A stretch of DNA of 38,694 bases from SAR324 cluster bacterium. Lineage in GTDB: Bacteria > SAR324 > NAC60-12. Position numbers and translations under genes: made by a program. The notes under the pieces are model-generated. The model searched no databases, was not told the origin of the DNA, and saw only the letters and a program-made list of their open reading frames with translations. Shown piece after piece: positions 1 to 7,158 of the stretch. How positions within the stretch are numbered: the first letter of the stretch is position 1; each line of letters begins with the position of its first letter. The stretch covers positions 1 through 38,694 of the forward strand of contig JAESQU010000005.1 of NCBI GenBank assembly GCA_016764995.1. The letters are read 5' to 3'.

Positions 1-1
1 C

Positions 2-244
2 AAAGCGGACATCACTCCAAGGCAGAAAGCGATGCTTGATTTCGCTGTCAAAGTCGCTTTGAAGTCTTCCGAGATCAACGATGCCGATTTTGAGGAAATG
101 CGAAAGCACGGATTTTCTGATGATGAAATCTGGGACACGGGCGCAATTTCCGCATTCTTTGCTTTATCAAATCGTATGGCGAATTTAACCAGTATGAGGC
201 CAAATGATGAGTTTTATCTGTTGGGACGAATTCCAAGAAAATAG
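2..244 (+). CDS. AhpD-like / peroxidase-related protein, C-terminal fragment (5' end outside window)
   Basis: The reading frame is open from the window edge through to TAG at 242-244, giving a piece beginning ADITPRQKAMLDFAVKV. The pattern TPRQ-x-AMLDFAVKV and the end RPNDEFYLLGRIPRK match the C-terminal half of carboxymuconolactone decarboxylase/AhpD-fold proteins annotated as uncharacterised peroxidase-related enzymes. The CxxC catalytic part of that family would lie before position 1, so activity cannot be judged. The gene overlaps the first possible start of the next gene by about 40 bases, suggesting co-transcription. Family assignment is by remembered motif. Confidence 0.7.
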   Translation, partial: KADITPRQKAMLDFAVKVALKSSEINDADFEEMRKHGFSDDEIWDTGAISAFFALSNRMANLTSMRPNDEFYLLGRIPRK

Positions 245-1433
245 CTGGAACAACTCCGGCATCAGACAACTTCACGTACAACAAAATAATTTTGTCCGGC
301 AACTGGCAAAAGTTCTGGGTTTGCTTTTTGTGTTTTGCTCGCTGACTCAGTCGGCAATGGCTTTAACACTTCTGCAGACAAGCAGCAAGGGCGTGTCTTT
401 CCAGCTAAATAAAGTTGCGGATGGACTCGGTGTTCCGTGGGGCATGGTCTTTATAGGTCCAGATCAAATATTGTTCACTGAACGAAACGGAAAAATTGGA
501 ATTCTTGATACGGCAAGCGGAGTCATTACCGGAATCTCAGGTGGTCCGAAAGTGATGCATTCAGGACAGGGCGGTCTGCTGGATGTTGCCGTTCCTCCTG
601 ATTTTGTTCCAGGAGACTGGATATATTTTAGCTACAGCAAGGAAAAGAATGGAAAGGGCGTTACCGCACTGGCACGAGCTAAACTAGACGGAAAGCGTCT
701 TGTCGCATTGCGGGACTTGCTCGTCACCCGTTCCGCAAGCACTACCGGAAGGCATTTCGGGAGCCGCATCACCTTTGATGGAACAGGGCATCTTTTTTTC
801 TCTGTTGGTGATCGCGGCGTGCGCCCCAACGGTCAGGATTTGTCCACACACGCCGGATCGATTCTACGTATAGCTTTGAACGGCGGTGTGCCTGACGATA
901 ATCCTTTTGTGCAGCAGACTGGCATCCTTCCGGAAATCTGGAGTTATGGACACCGCAATCCTCAGGGAATGTACTTTGACAGAATACAGCAGCGTCTCTG
1001 GTCAATCGAGCATGGTCCGCGCGGTGGTGATGAAATAAATCTCATCCTGCCTGGACGTAACTACGGCTGGCCGGTTATTTCCTACGGCAAAGAATATTGG
1101 GGTCCTTTTCAAGTCGGAGAAGGTACCGAAAAAGAGGGCATGGAACAACCGGTCAAGTACTATGTCCCTTCAATTGCGCCGGGGAGTTTGATTCTTTATT
1201 CCGGAAAAGCCTTTCCTGCCTGGAAGGGAAATTTGTTTGCGGGCGCCTTAAAATTAACCCACCTTAATCGTGTAGAAATTGACAATGCCGGCAGGGCTGT
1301 TGCCGAAGAAAGACTGCTGGAGGGGCTTGGAGAACGCATCCGTGCTTTAGTCGAAAGCCCGGATGGATGGCTGTATCTTTCAACTGACAGTGGGAAAATA
1401 TTGAGCATCAGACCGCTTGATAATAATCAATAA
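204..1433 (+). CDS. PQQ-dependent aldose sugar dehydrogenase (GSDH beta-propeller), exported
   Basis: The product is a six-bladed beta-propeller of the soluble glucose/sorbosone dehydrogenase family, which oxidises aldoses in the periplasm with pyrroloquinoline quinone. Family hallmarks are GVPWGMVFI, HSGQGGLLDVAV, GSRITFDGTGHLFFSVGD, EIWSYGHRNPQGM and GGDEINLILPGRNYGWP. A hydrophobic export segment ending SLTQSAMA precedes the mature enzyme. The start is uncertain. ATG at 204 or 207 has a GAGG site 4-7 bases upstream but gives a signal peptide with an unusually long N-region of about 30 residues and lies inside the upstream gene. No ATG, GTG or TTG occurs between there and the hydrophobic core. 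No PQQ biosynthesis gene is in the window. Function is confident, start is not. Confidence 0.88.
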   Translation: MMSFICWDEFQENSWNNSGIRQLHVQQNNFVRQLAKVLGLLFVFCSLTQSAMALTLLQTSSKGVSFQLNKVADGLGVPWGMVFIGPDQILFTERNGKIGILDTASGVITGISGGPKVMHSGQGGLLDVAVPPDFVPGDWIYFSYSKEKNGKGVTALARAKLDGKRLVALRDLLVTRSASTTGRHFGSRITFDGTGHLFFSVGDRGVRPNGQDLSTHAGSILRIALNGGVPDDNPFVQQTGILPEIWSYGHRNPQGMYFDRIQQRLWSIEHGPRGGDEINLILPGRNYGWPVISYGKEYWGPFQVGEGTEKEGMEQPVKYYVPSIAPGSLILYSGKAFPAWKGNLFAGALKLTHLNRVEIDNAGRAVAEERLLEGLGERIRALVESPDGWLYLSTDSGKILSIRPLDNNQ

Positions 1434-1481
1434 ATTTTTCATAGTTTTGAAACATCAGCAGAGAAAATCAAAGGAGGTAAT

Positions 1482-2198
1482 GTGAAAAAAGCAGTCATCA
1501 TCGGCGTTGGAGCTGAACAGGGACTGGGAGCTCAACTGGCTAAACGTTTTGCCTCAGAAGGTCTGCATGTATTTGTCGCCAGCCGAACTCAGTCAAGACT
1601 TGATGCTCTGACATTAGAAATTGAACAAGCAGGAGGTAAAGCCACCGCCGTTTGCGCTGACGCAACGAACGAAGAGCAGGTGATCAAGCTTTTTGAAAAA
1701 GCAGGCAGCGGGCTGAGCCTGGCAATTTATAATACTGGTAACAATTATCCAGGTCAAATCATCGAAATGGATGCAGAATATTTCGAAAAAAGCTGGAAAT
1801 CATGCTGCTTCGGCGGTTTTCTTTTTGGCCGTGAGGCTGTCCGTCGCATGGTCCCGTCCGGTAAAGGGACTCTGCTTTTCACAGGTGCAAGCGCTTCTCT
1901 GCGTGGACGTGCCAATTTTGGCGCCTTCAATTCTGCAAAGGCAGGTTTGCGTACTCTTGCTCAGGCGATGGCCAAGGAATATGGCCCGCAAGGCATTCAT
2001 GTAGGACACGTTATAATTGACGGTGCCATAGCCGGGGAGAAGATAAAGCGTCATCTGCCTGAACTTGCTAAAAAACTTGGAGAAGATGGAATGATAAAAA
2101 TCGAAGGCATTGTTGATGGCTACGAATATCTCTATAATCAGTCACCACAGGCCTGGACATTTGAACTTGATCTTCGTACCTCAATCGAAAAATGGTAA
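1482..2198 (+). CDS. Short-chain dehydrogenase/reductase family protein lacking the catalytic Tyr
   Basis: This is a 238-residue Rossmann-fold protein of the SDR family. The nucleotide-binding motif is GVGAEQGLGAQLA (residues 8-20) and an acidic residue follows strand 3 at CADA. The usual active-site YxxxK reads F149-NSA-K153, so the catalytic Tyr is Phe, while Ser residues at 137 and 139 remain. I recall SDR relatives annotated as dehydrogenases with this Phe, so it may be family-typical and the reaction unknown. Start is GTG at 1482 with AAGGAGG at 1471-1477. An ATG at 1480 is out of frame and stops at once. It follows the PQQ enzyme by 48 bases in the same direction. Confidence 0.85.
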   Translation: MKKAVIIGVGAEQGLGAQLAKRFASEGLHVFVASRTQSRLDALTLEIEQAGGKATAVCADATNEEQVIKLFEKAGSGLSLAIYNTGNNYPGQIIEMDAEYFEKSWKSCCFGGFLFGREAVRRMVPSGKGTLLFTGASASLRGRANFGAFNSAKAGLRTLAQAMAKEYGPQGIHVGHVIIDGAIAGEKIKRHLPELAKKLGEDGMIKIEGIVDGYEYLYNQSPQAWTFELDLRTSIEKW

Positions 2199-2279
2199 AA
2201 TGAAAAAGCTGTTCCTGGCCTCGTGCCTTGGCACACACTAGAATTTTCACTGATTATAATCAATATCAGATTGAAAGTG

Positions 2280-3260
2280 ATGCTATCGTTTGATCGAATT
2301 CCGATAATCGATATGGCTGAAATCGATCAAATTGATGGGCCTGGAATCGAGTCAATCGTTCGGCAGTTACGAAAAGCATACGGAACGGCCGGTTTCGCTT
2401 ACATTGTCAATCACGGGGTGGACCCATTGCTGATCGAATATCTTTTTCAAAAATCCGTTGAATTCCACTCGCTTCCTGAAGAGGCAAAGATGAAGATCGA
2501 ACTTAATGAACTGCATCGGGGATTTATACCAATCAATACATCAACTGACAAGAATTCCCAACTTGCAGTGGTTACAAAGCCCAACCAGAGCGAGTCATTC
2601 ATTATGATGAGAGAAGCAGATCGGAATGATCCAGCAGTGCAAATGGGAGATTTTCTGGCAGGGCCAAACCAGTGGCCAGAGGGACTACCCGGGTTTCGCG
2701 AAACACTTACCTTTTACTTCGAAGCACTCACTCATCTCGGTCATAAAATATGCCGTGCAATTGCTTTAGCATTGCGAACAGATGTAGAATCTTTTGCCGC
2801 GAAGTTCGAGCCGCCCACAACATTTCTGCGCTTACTCCACTATCCCCCACAGTCACCTGATTCGCCGGGCGATCTGTACGGTTCTGCACCGCACAGAGAT
2901 TTTGGCTGTATTACGATACTTGCTCAGGATGAAACAGGAGGCCTGCAGCTAAGAAATTCCCAGGGTAATTGGATCAATGCGCCATTTATTAAGGATTCAT
3001 TCGTAATGAACTTCGGTGACATGCTCCATCGCTGGAGCAACGGATTATTTATTTCTACTCCGCATCGTGTAATTAACAGTTCCGGAAAAGAGCGTTATTC
3101 CTGCCCCTTTTTCTTTGAACCCAATATTAACGCAAAAGTGTCACCCCTGCCTTGTTGTATTACACCTGAAAAACCCCAGCAGTTCGAGAGCATAGTTTAC
3201 GGTGAATTTCTGCGTACAGAACTGCAAAGTGGCTATAACAGGCACGCGCTTACTGATTAA
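2280..3260 (+). CDS. Isopenicillin N synthase-like 2-oxoglutarate/Fe(II) dioxygenase
   Basis: The 326-residue protein has the double-stranded beta-helix of plant- and IPNS-type oxygenases. It starts IPIIDM, the classic N-terminal DIOX_N motif, and contains the Fe(II) triad H205-R-D207 and H262, with the 2-oxoglutarate-binding R272-Y-S274 pair ten residues after the distal His. All ligands are present, so it should be an active oxygenase, substrate unknown. I place the start at ATG 2280, directly before MLSFDRIPIIDM. A frame-open extension to 2223 encodes residues unlike the family and has no better ribosome site. It lies 81 bases after the SDR gene and may share its transcript. Confidence 0.87.
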   Translation: MLSFDRIPIIDMAEIDQIDGPGIESIVRQLRKAYGTAGFAYIVNHGVDPLLIEYLFQKSVEFHSLPEEAKMKIELNELHRGFIPINTSTDKNSQLAVVTKPNQSESFIMMREADRNDPAVQMGDFLAGPNQWPEGLPGFRETLTFYFEALTHLGHKICRAIALALRTDVESFAAKFEPPTTFLRLLHYPPQSPDSPGDLYGSAPHRDFGCITILAQDETGGLQLRNSQGNWINAPFIKDSFVMNFGDMLHRWSNGLFISTPHRVINSSGKERYSCPFFFEPNINAKVSPLPCCITPEKPQQFESIVYGEFLRTELQSGYNRHALTD

Positions 3261-3318
3261 CAGAGGAAAATACCGATTCCTTTTTTTACGTGAACGACTC
3301 ACAACGAACACAAAGGAA

Positions 3319-3660
3319 ATGAATAAGAAAAAGTTATTGCTGACTGCAAGTGTCTGCCTGCTTATTTTTTGCTGGACAGAGCTGAATCTCAGTTATGCAA
3401 ACGAGTCCGCCGAAATCCGGAACGTGTTAGAGTTGAAGCGGCAAGGCTGGGAAGTACTTGAAAAGCAAAGCGAAATCGAATCACGTCCTGGACTGAAACC
3501 ATATCAGAGCCTGAAACGGGAAGTTCTGGTTGTCAAATATCAACTGCGGAAAGGTGCAGAATTTCTTTTCTGTCTTGTTGAATACGACAGCCAGTTGGAT
3601 ACTATCCGTGAAGCCTGTGATGTCAGTCAAGAAAAAGTGAAAAAGCGCCTTGCTCAATAA
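3319..3660 (+). CDS. Small exported protein of unknown function
   Basis: A 113-residue protein starts at ATG 3319, preceded by AAAGGA very close to the start. Residues 1-26 form a signal peptide: MNKKK, then a hydrophobic stretch, then a likely cut near SYANE. The mature part is short, charged and has two Cys that could form a disulfide (FCLVEYD and REACDV). I do not recognise a family. The frame is open further upstream to 3202 inside the oxygenase gene, but the signal peptide argues for 3319. It probably acts in the periplasm, and context with the oxygenase gives no clear role. Confidence 0.6.
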   Translation: MNKKKLLLTASVCLLIFCWTELNLSYANESAEIRNVLELKRQGWEVLEKQSEIESRPGLKPYQSLKREVLVVKYQLRKGAEFLFCLVEYDSQLDTIREACDVSQEKVKKRLAQ

Positions 3661-3699
3661 AGCAGAAACTTGTGATCAGCTACAATTCTTGAGCAAGGC
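3647..3699. terminator. Inverted repeat over the stop codon of the small exported gene
   Basis: GCCTTGCTCAA at 3647-3657 is exactly complementary to TTGAGCAAGGC at 3689-3699, separated by 31 bases that include the stop codon. It could fold in the mRNA 3' end and act as a 3' stabiliser or weak terminator. There is no U-tract after it, so intrinsic termination is doubtful. Confidence 0.35.
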
Positions 3700-3746
3700 T
3701 ATCTGTCACGTTTCTTTGTCATTCCCGCTTTAAATTCCGTTTCTTT

Positions 3747-3843
3747 GTCATTCCTGCGGAAGCGGGAATCCAGGGGTGATGCCGTAAATCCCTGTTCACA
3801 AACAGAACGTTGGGCTGGATCCCGGATCAAGTCCGGGATGACA
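3747..3843. repeat. Palindromic intergenic repeat, full copy 1
   Basis: A unit of about 97 bp starts GTCATTCCTGCGGAAGCGGG and ends GGATCAAGTCCGGGATGAC. Each end is itself a hairpin: GC-GGAA-GC on the left, and ATCCCGGA-TCAAG-TCCGGGAT (8 bp perfect stem) on the right. The ends are roughly inverted copies of each other. Other full copies sit at 5204-5298, 6048-6143 and 24578-24671, with halves elsewhere. A partial extra left end (GTCATTCCCGC) precedes it at about 3718. The gap 3661-3897 otherwise shows nothing. Confidence 0.9.
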
Positions 3844-3897
3844 AAAGAAAAACTTTATAATGATCCAAAAATATAACACCTCAAACAGAGAGCATAA

Positions 3898-4143
3898 ATG
3901 AATACAGAGACACGTACAGAAATCGAAGCCGCCGTTTTCCGCAGGCTGCTGAGTCATCTTGATTCACGCAAGGATGTGCAGAACCTTGATCTGATGAACC
4001 TTTCGGGCTTCTGCCGCAACTGCCTGGCCAAGTGGTATTCCGCCGAAGCGGAGGAGCGGGGCGAGGAGATCACTGTTAATTCTGCCAAAGAAATTGTCTA
4101 TGGTATGACATACGGAGAGTGGAAAGCGAATTATCAGAAATGA
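3898..4143 (+). CDS. DUF1244 family protein
   Basis: This 81-residue soluble protein matches the DUF1244 family throughout: LDLMNLSGFCRNCLAKWY (residues about 30-49, with a CxxC) and the C-terminal MTYGEWKANYQK. Family members are short, widespread in proteobacteria and of unknown function. The CRNC pair could bind metal or be redox active, which is inference. The start ATG 3898 follows a weak GAGAG site, just downstream of a palindromic repeat, and the aldo/keto reductase gene begins 41 bases later, so the two may be co-transcribed. Confidence 0.9.
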   Translation: MNTETRTEIEAAVFRRLLSHLDSRKDVQNLDLMNLSGFCRNCLAKWYSAEAEERGEEITVNSAKEIVYGMTYGEWKANYQK

Positions 4144-4184
4144 TTAACGGCCTTTTTGATCAAGCAAATTATAAGGACAAATAA

Positions 4185-5171
4185 ATGAAAACACGAAAAC
4201 TTGGAATTGACGGCGCTGAGGTCTCAGCGATTGGCCTGGGCGGTATGAGCTTTACAGGATTTTTCGGTTCAACCAATAGAGCAGAAAGCTTTAAGTGTCT
4301 CGACGCCGCACGGGATCACGGCATAACTTTTTTGGACACCGCAGAAATGTACGGCAAGGGCTCGTCCGAAGAGTTGATCGGTGAATACCAGCAAAGCCGG
4401 GGACACCGTTTCAGTATTGCGACCAAAGGCGGAATCGTTGTTGGAGGGAAGCGTGGTGAAAATGACAATTCGGAAGCGGCATTGCGCAGAGCACTCGAAG
4501 GTTCGCTGAAACGACTCCGGATTGAGCATGTGGAACTTTATTACATACACCGCCGCGACTGGTCGATTGAGATCGAAGACGTTGCTGAAACACTGGCAAA
4601 ATTTCAAAACGAAGGTAAAATCGGCGGTTTCGGATTTTCGGAAATTGCTCCCTCGTCGCTGCGCCGAGCGCACGCGGTGCATCCGGTAACGGCGGTACAA
4701 AATGAATACTCTCTCTGGACGCGTTATCCTGAACTGGGAATGCTTCAGACCTGCTGCGAGCTCGGAGTCGCTTTTGTACCATTTTCTCCTCTGGCGCGTG
4801 GTATGTTAAGCGATACTTTTCCGGTTCCGGCAAATTTCGCGGAAACTGATTTCCGTAAAAACATGCCTCGTTTTCTGGCACCGAATTTCTCAGCCAACTG
4901 CAAATTGATTTCCGCTTTCCGGGACTTTGCACGTTCCCGCGGCTGGAGCACAACCGGCGCCGCTCTGGCCTGGATTCTGGATCAAGGCGAGCATCTGATT
5001 CCGATTCCCGGAACACGAAGCGCGGCACATCTAAAGGAGTGGGTGGGTGCGGCTGAGATTAAACTTACAGATGAAGACCGGGCGGAAATTGAACGAATCC
5101 TCCCTGTCGGATTTGCGCATGGTGACCGCTACTCGGATGAGCAGATCGTGGGGGTCGAGCGTTATTGCTGA
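4185..5171 (+). CDS. Aldo/keto reductase
   Basis: A full-length 328-residue (alpha/beta)8-barrel NADPH-dependent reductase. The catalytic tetrad is complete: D51 and Y56 in FLDTAEMYGKG, K81 in ATKGG and H122 in YYIHRRD. The cofactor-binding end is also present (PIPGTRSAAHLKEW). Sequence style resembles the YajO/PLR-type branch that reduces aldehydes and ketones, substrate not predictable. AAGGA lies 8 bases before ATG 4185. It follows the DUF1244 gene by 41 bases and is followed by a palindromic repeat at 5204. Confidence 0.93.
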   Translation: MKTRKLGIDGAEVSAIGLGGMSFTGFFGSTNRAESFKCLDAARDHGITFLDTAEMYGKGSSEELIGEYQQSRGHRFSIATKGGIVVGGKRGENDNSEAALRRALEGSLKRLRIEHVELYYIHRRDWSIEIEDVAETLAKFQNEGKIGGFGFSEIAPSSLRRAHAVHPVTAVQNEYSLWTRYPELGMLQTCCELGVAFVPFSPLARGMLSDTFPVPANFAETDFRKNMPRFLAPNFSANCKLISAFRDFARSRGWSTTGAALAWILDQGEHLIPIPGTRSAAHLKEWVGAAEIKLTDEDRAEIERILPVGFAHGDRYSDEQIVGVERYC

Positions 5172-5203
5172 AAATATGAACCGGACAAACTACAAAAAAA
5201 GTT

Positions 5204-5298
5204 GTCATTCCGGACTTGATCCGGAATCCAGAGGTGTTGCCGCAAAACATGTTTGCAAACAGAACGTTGTCTGGATCCCGGATCAAGTCCGGGATGAC
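5204..5298. repeat. Palindromic intergenic repeat, full copy 2
   Basis: This copy shows the architecture best. The left end TCATTCCGGACTTGATCCGG is close to the reverse complement of the right end CCGGATCAAGTCCGGGATGA, so the whole 95-bp unit is a long inverted repeat of about 27 bp arms, and each arm is also a hairpin alone. It lies between the aldo/keto reductase and the UGA-containing DsbA-like gene. Confidence 0.92.
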
Positions 5299-5370
5299 AA
5301 GACATGAGGGACATGATGTGTGTACATTTTAGAATTAATTTCAATGTCCCCTTAAATCGTAAAAATATTT

Positions 5371-5973
5371 ATGGAAACAACTCAAGTTCTGGAAATCTTC
5401 AGCGATTTCGTCTGACCGTGGTGCTACCTCGTCACCGGGCGTGTCGAACGATTGAAAGAGCAATACGGACTTAGTCTGCGCTGGACGCACTTTCCGCTGC
5501 ATCCAGAGACTCCGGATTCCGGACTGACGCTGGAGGAACTGTTCCGGGGGCGTGGTTACGACATAGAGGCCATGAAGCAACGCATGTCCGGTTTGATGGC
5601 CGAGGAAAACTTGCCTTACGGAAACCGTAGCCACACCTACAACAGCCGACTCGCGCAGGAACTCTCGAAGTGGGGCGAATCGTTTCCGGAAGGTGAGGCA
5701 CTGAACCGGAAACTATTTGAGGCGTATTTCGTTGAGGGGCTAAACCTGGCGGAAGCGGAGGTGCTGCTGGACGTCACCGAAGCAACGGGTCTTTCCCGAA
5801 AAGCCGCCGAGGAGGTGATCCGGGAACGCCGCTTCCGGAATGCCGTTGACGCTGATTGGAGGCGTGCGCACGAGCTTGGTGTCACCGGAGTCCCGACTTT
5901 CTTTTCCGGAACAAGTGGACTCGTGGGGGCGCAAAATTATGAAGCACTGGAGCAGTTGATTCAGCTGGAATGA
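5371..5973 (+). CDS. FrnE/DsbA-family oxidoreductase with in-frame UGA (candidate selenoprotein, UPWC motif)
   Basis: Reading from ATG 5371 gives METTQVLEIFSDFV, then TGA at 5413-5415 (codon 15), then PWCYLVTGRVERLKEQYG and an uninterrupted frame to 5973, 200 codons in all. FrnE/DsbA relatives have CPWCY here, so the UGA stands exactly where the first active-site Cys belongs. The rest of the thioredoxin fold is intact, including the helical insert and the cis-Pro loop GVTGVPTFF. Known biology: UxxC redox selenoproteins decode UGA as selenocysteine when a stem-loop follows, and one does at 5429-5447. The alternative is a TGC/TGT-to-TGA nonsense mutation, leaving a fragment from an internal TTG at 5452 without the catalytic motif. 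No signal peptide is seen, so it is probably cytosolic. No sel genes occur in this window. Confidence 0.75.
5429..5447 (+). promoter_or_regulatory. Candidate bacterial SECIS stem-loop
   Basis: Bases 5429-5435 (TCGTCAC) pair with 5441-5447 (GTGTCGA): six Watson-Crick pairs around one U-U mismatch, with loop CGGGC at 5436-5440. The loop starts 20 bases after the UGA and has G at its second position. From memory, the published bacterial consensus asks for a loop 16-37 bases downstream with a G in its first two positions. A short hairpin like this can arise by chance, so it supports rather than proves recoding. Confidence 0.5.
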
Positions 5974-6047
5974 ACCGAAGAGGTTTCTGAGTTTCATTTC
6001 CTGGTAAAATAAATTTCAGAGAACCACGATTTTGATATTTTAAATTT

Positions 6048-6143
6048 GTCATTTCCGCGAAATCGGGTATCCCGGGGTGATCCCACAAGTATATTTTTCA
6101 AACCAGACTAGTGTGCTGGATCCCGGATCAAGTCCGGGATGAC
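6048..6143. repeat. Palindromic intergenic repeat, full copy 3
   Basis: It starts GTCATTTCCGCGAAATCGGG and ends with the conserved GGATCCCGGATCAAGTCCGG and GATGAC. The right hairpin is perfect, the left one degenerate. The gap 5974-6300 holds this repeat and otherwise only AT-rich sequence that presumably carries the promoter of the hicB gene. Confidence 0.88.
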
Positions 6144-6300
6144 AAGACATGGAAACATGAAGTTTATCGTTTTTTTGAATTAAGTATCGTGTCGCCGAAA
6201 TTCAACTATTATTTTAAGAAGACACGTTTAAGAGTTCGTGATAAACTGGAACGAGTGTTGAGGTTAGACAGGTATTAAAAATTTCACAATAACGGCAATT

Positions 6301-6507
6301 ATGAGCGAAATTCACTTTATGGTAGAAAATGCCCCGGAAGGCGGTTTTGTCGCCCGTGCAGTCGGAGAAGATATTTTCACCGAAGCAGATAATTTGGAAG
6401 CATTACATGTTCAAGTACGTGATGCTGTGAACTGTCATTTCGATGAAGGACACGGCCCAGGGCTTATCAGACTTCATATCACTAGGGAAGAAGTTTTTGC
6501 TGCATGA
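6301..6507 (+). CDS. hicB: HicB-like antitoxin
   Basis: A 68-residue protein with the partial RNase-H-like fold of short HicB antitoxins: FMVENAPEGGFVARAVGEDIFTEADNLEAL and DAVNCHFDEG. Such proteins bind and neutralise HicA mRNA interferases. Its stop overlaps the start of a hicA-like frame by four bases (ATGA, 6504-6507), the usual coupled arrangement, here with antitoxin first. The partner toxin is broken, so this antitoxin may be an orphan. No separate DNA-binding domain is seen. Start ATG 6301 has no clear ribosome site. Confidence 0.8.
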   Translation: MSEIHFMVENAPEGGFVARAVGEDIFTEADNLEALHVQVRDAVNCHFDEGHGPGLIRLHITREEVFAA

Positions 6508-6746
6508 GAATTCCACGTGATTTGTCTAGAACTAAACTCATCAGGCTCCTGCGTCGTTTCGGCTAAGAAGTAACTCGCCAGACCGGAAGCCACACAAGAC
6601 TGACAAACAATGAAAAAGGTGAGCATCTTGTAACTGTTCCAAATCATGACTCCCTGCGGGTCGGAACATTGGCTGGAATCCTGGATAAAGTTGCGGAGCA
6701 TCAGGGAGTGAACATAGAAAAACTATTGGCACAACTTTTAAGTTGA
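6504..6746 (+). pseudogene. hicA: HicA-like toxin gene interrupted by a TAA nonsense codon
   Basis: The frame from ATG 6504 reads MRIPRDLSRTKLIRLLRRFG, then TAA at 6564-6566 (codon 21), then EVTRQTGSHTRLTNNEKGEH, then HLVTVPNHDSLRVGTLAGIL and on to TGA at 6744-6746. HicA proteins have an aromatic residue (usually Tyr) before EVTRQ, so TAT or TAC became TAA by one base. The essential GSH motif with its catalytic His is retained downstream of the stop. The result is a toxin gene that should yield only a 20-residue peptide, beside an intact antitoxin. Internal restart before GSH looks unlikely because there is no start codon nearby. Confidence 0.85.
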
Positions 6747-6834
6747 GTCCTATCAGTAATAGGTGTACCAAAGGCTCTTAATCTAATTTATTCTAATCTT
6801 TTAAATTTGAAGAGATTTTTCCAAAACAATTCAA

Positions 6835-7143
6835 ATGGACACAATCTGCAAATTCAGTATCGGACAAATCATCCATCATCTCCGTTTTGATTATCGTGGG
6901 GTGATCATCGATGTTGATGCTAATTTTCAGGGTTCAGAAGATTGGTATCGTGAAATGGCAAAGAGCAAACCTCCACGCAACAAACCGTGGTATCACGTAC
7001 TAGTCGACAAGTCCAACACGATGACTTATGTTGCAGAGCAAAACCTGGAAGAAGAACCCTCTCCCCAGCCTATTCAACATCCGCTGGTCGTGCAGTATTT
7101 CAACCGCTTCGAAGAAGGTTGTTATGTAACCGATTTATGTTGA
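6835..7143 (+). CDS. hspQ: Heat shock protein HspQ / YccV-like hemimethylated DNA-binding protein
   Basis: The 102-residue product matches the HspQ family: FSIGQIIHHLRFDYRGVIID near the N-terminus, then KPWYHVLVDKSNTMTYVAEQ and the C-terminal GCYVTDLC. HspQ in enterobacteria is a small beta-barrel heat-shock protein that specifies Lon protease substrates and was first named as a hemimethylated-DNA binder. The length is normal. There is no visible strong ribosome site before ATG 6835. It lies downstream of the broken hicA frame and convergent with the integrase remnant. Confidence 0.88.
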   Translation: MDTICKFSIGQIIHHLRFDYRGVIIDVDANFQGSEDWYREMAKSKPPRNKPWYHVLVDKSNTMTYVAEQNLEEEPSPQPIQHPLVVQYFNRFEEGCYVTDLC

Positions 7144-7158
7144 GCCAAACCCACCGTC

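Noticed and set aside
2223-2279. Longer N-terminus for the 2OG oxygenase
   Set aside because: The extra 19 residues do not match the family and the canonical N-terminal motif begins just after ATG 2280.
3716-3843. Possible CRISPR array from repeated GTCATTCC units
   Set aside because: Only one and a half units, each hairpin-rich and not separated by equal spacers; the same unit is dispersed through the window as an intergenic repeat.
4411-5028. 205-codon minus-strand frame inside the aldo/keto reductase gene
   Set aside because: Arg/Ser/Pro-rich antisense shadow of a well-supported gene.
5418-5437. Alternative hairpin GGUG/CACC right after the UGA as the SECIS
   Set aside because: Its loop starts only nine bases after the UGA, too near for the bacterial rules, and it competes with the better-placed stem at 5429-5447.
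6504-6746. Stop-codon recoding of the TAA in hicA
   Set aside because: TAA has no known programmed recoding comparable to UGA-Sec or UAG-Pyl in bacteria; simple nonsense mutation is enough.
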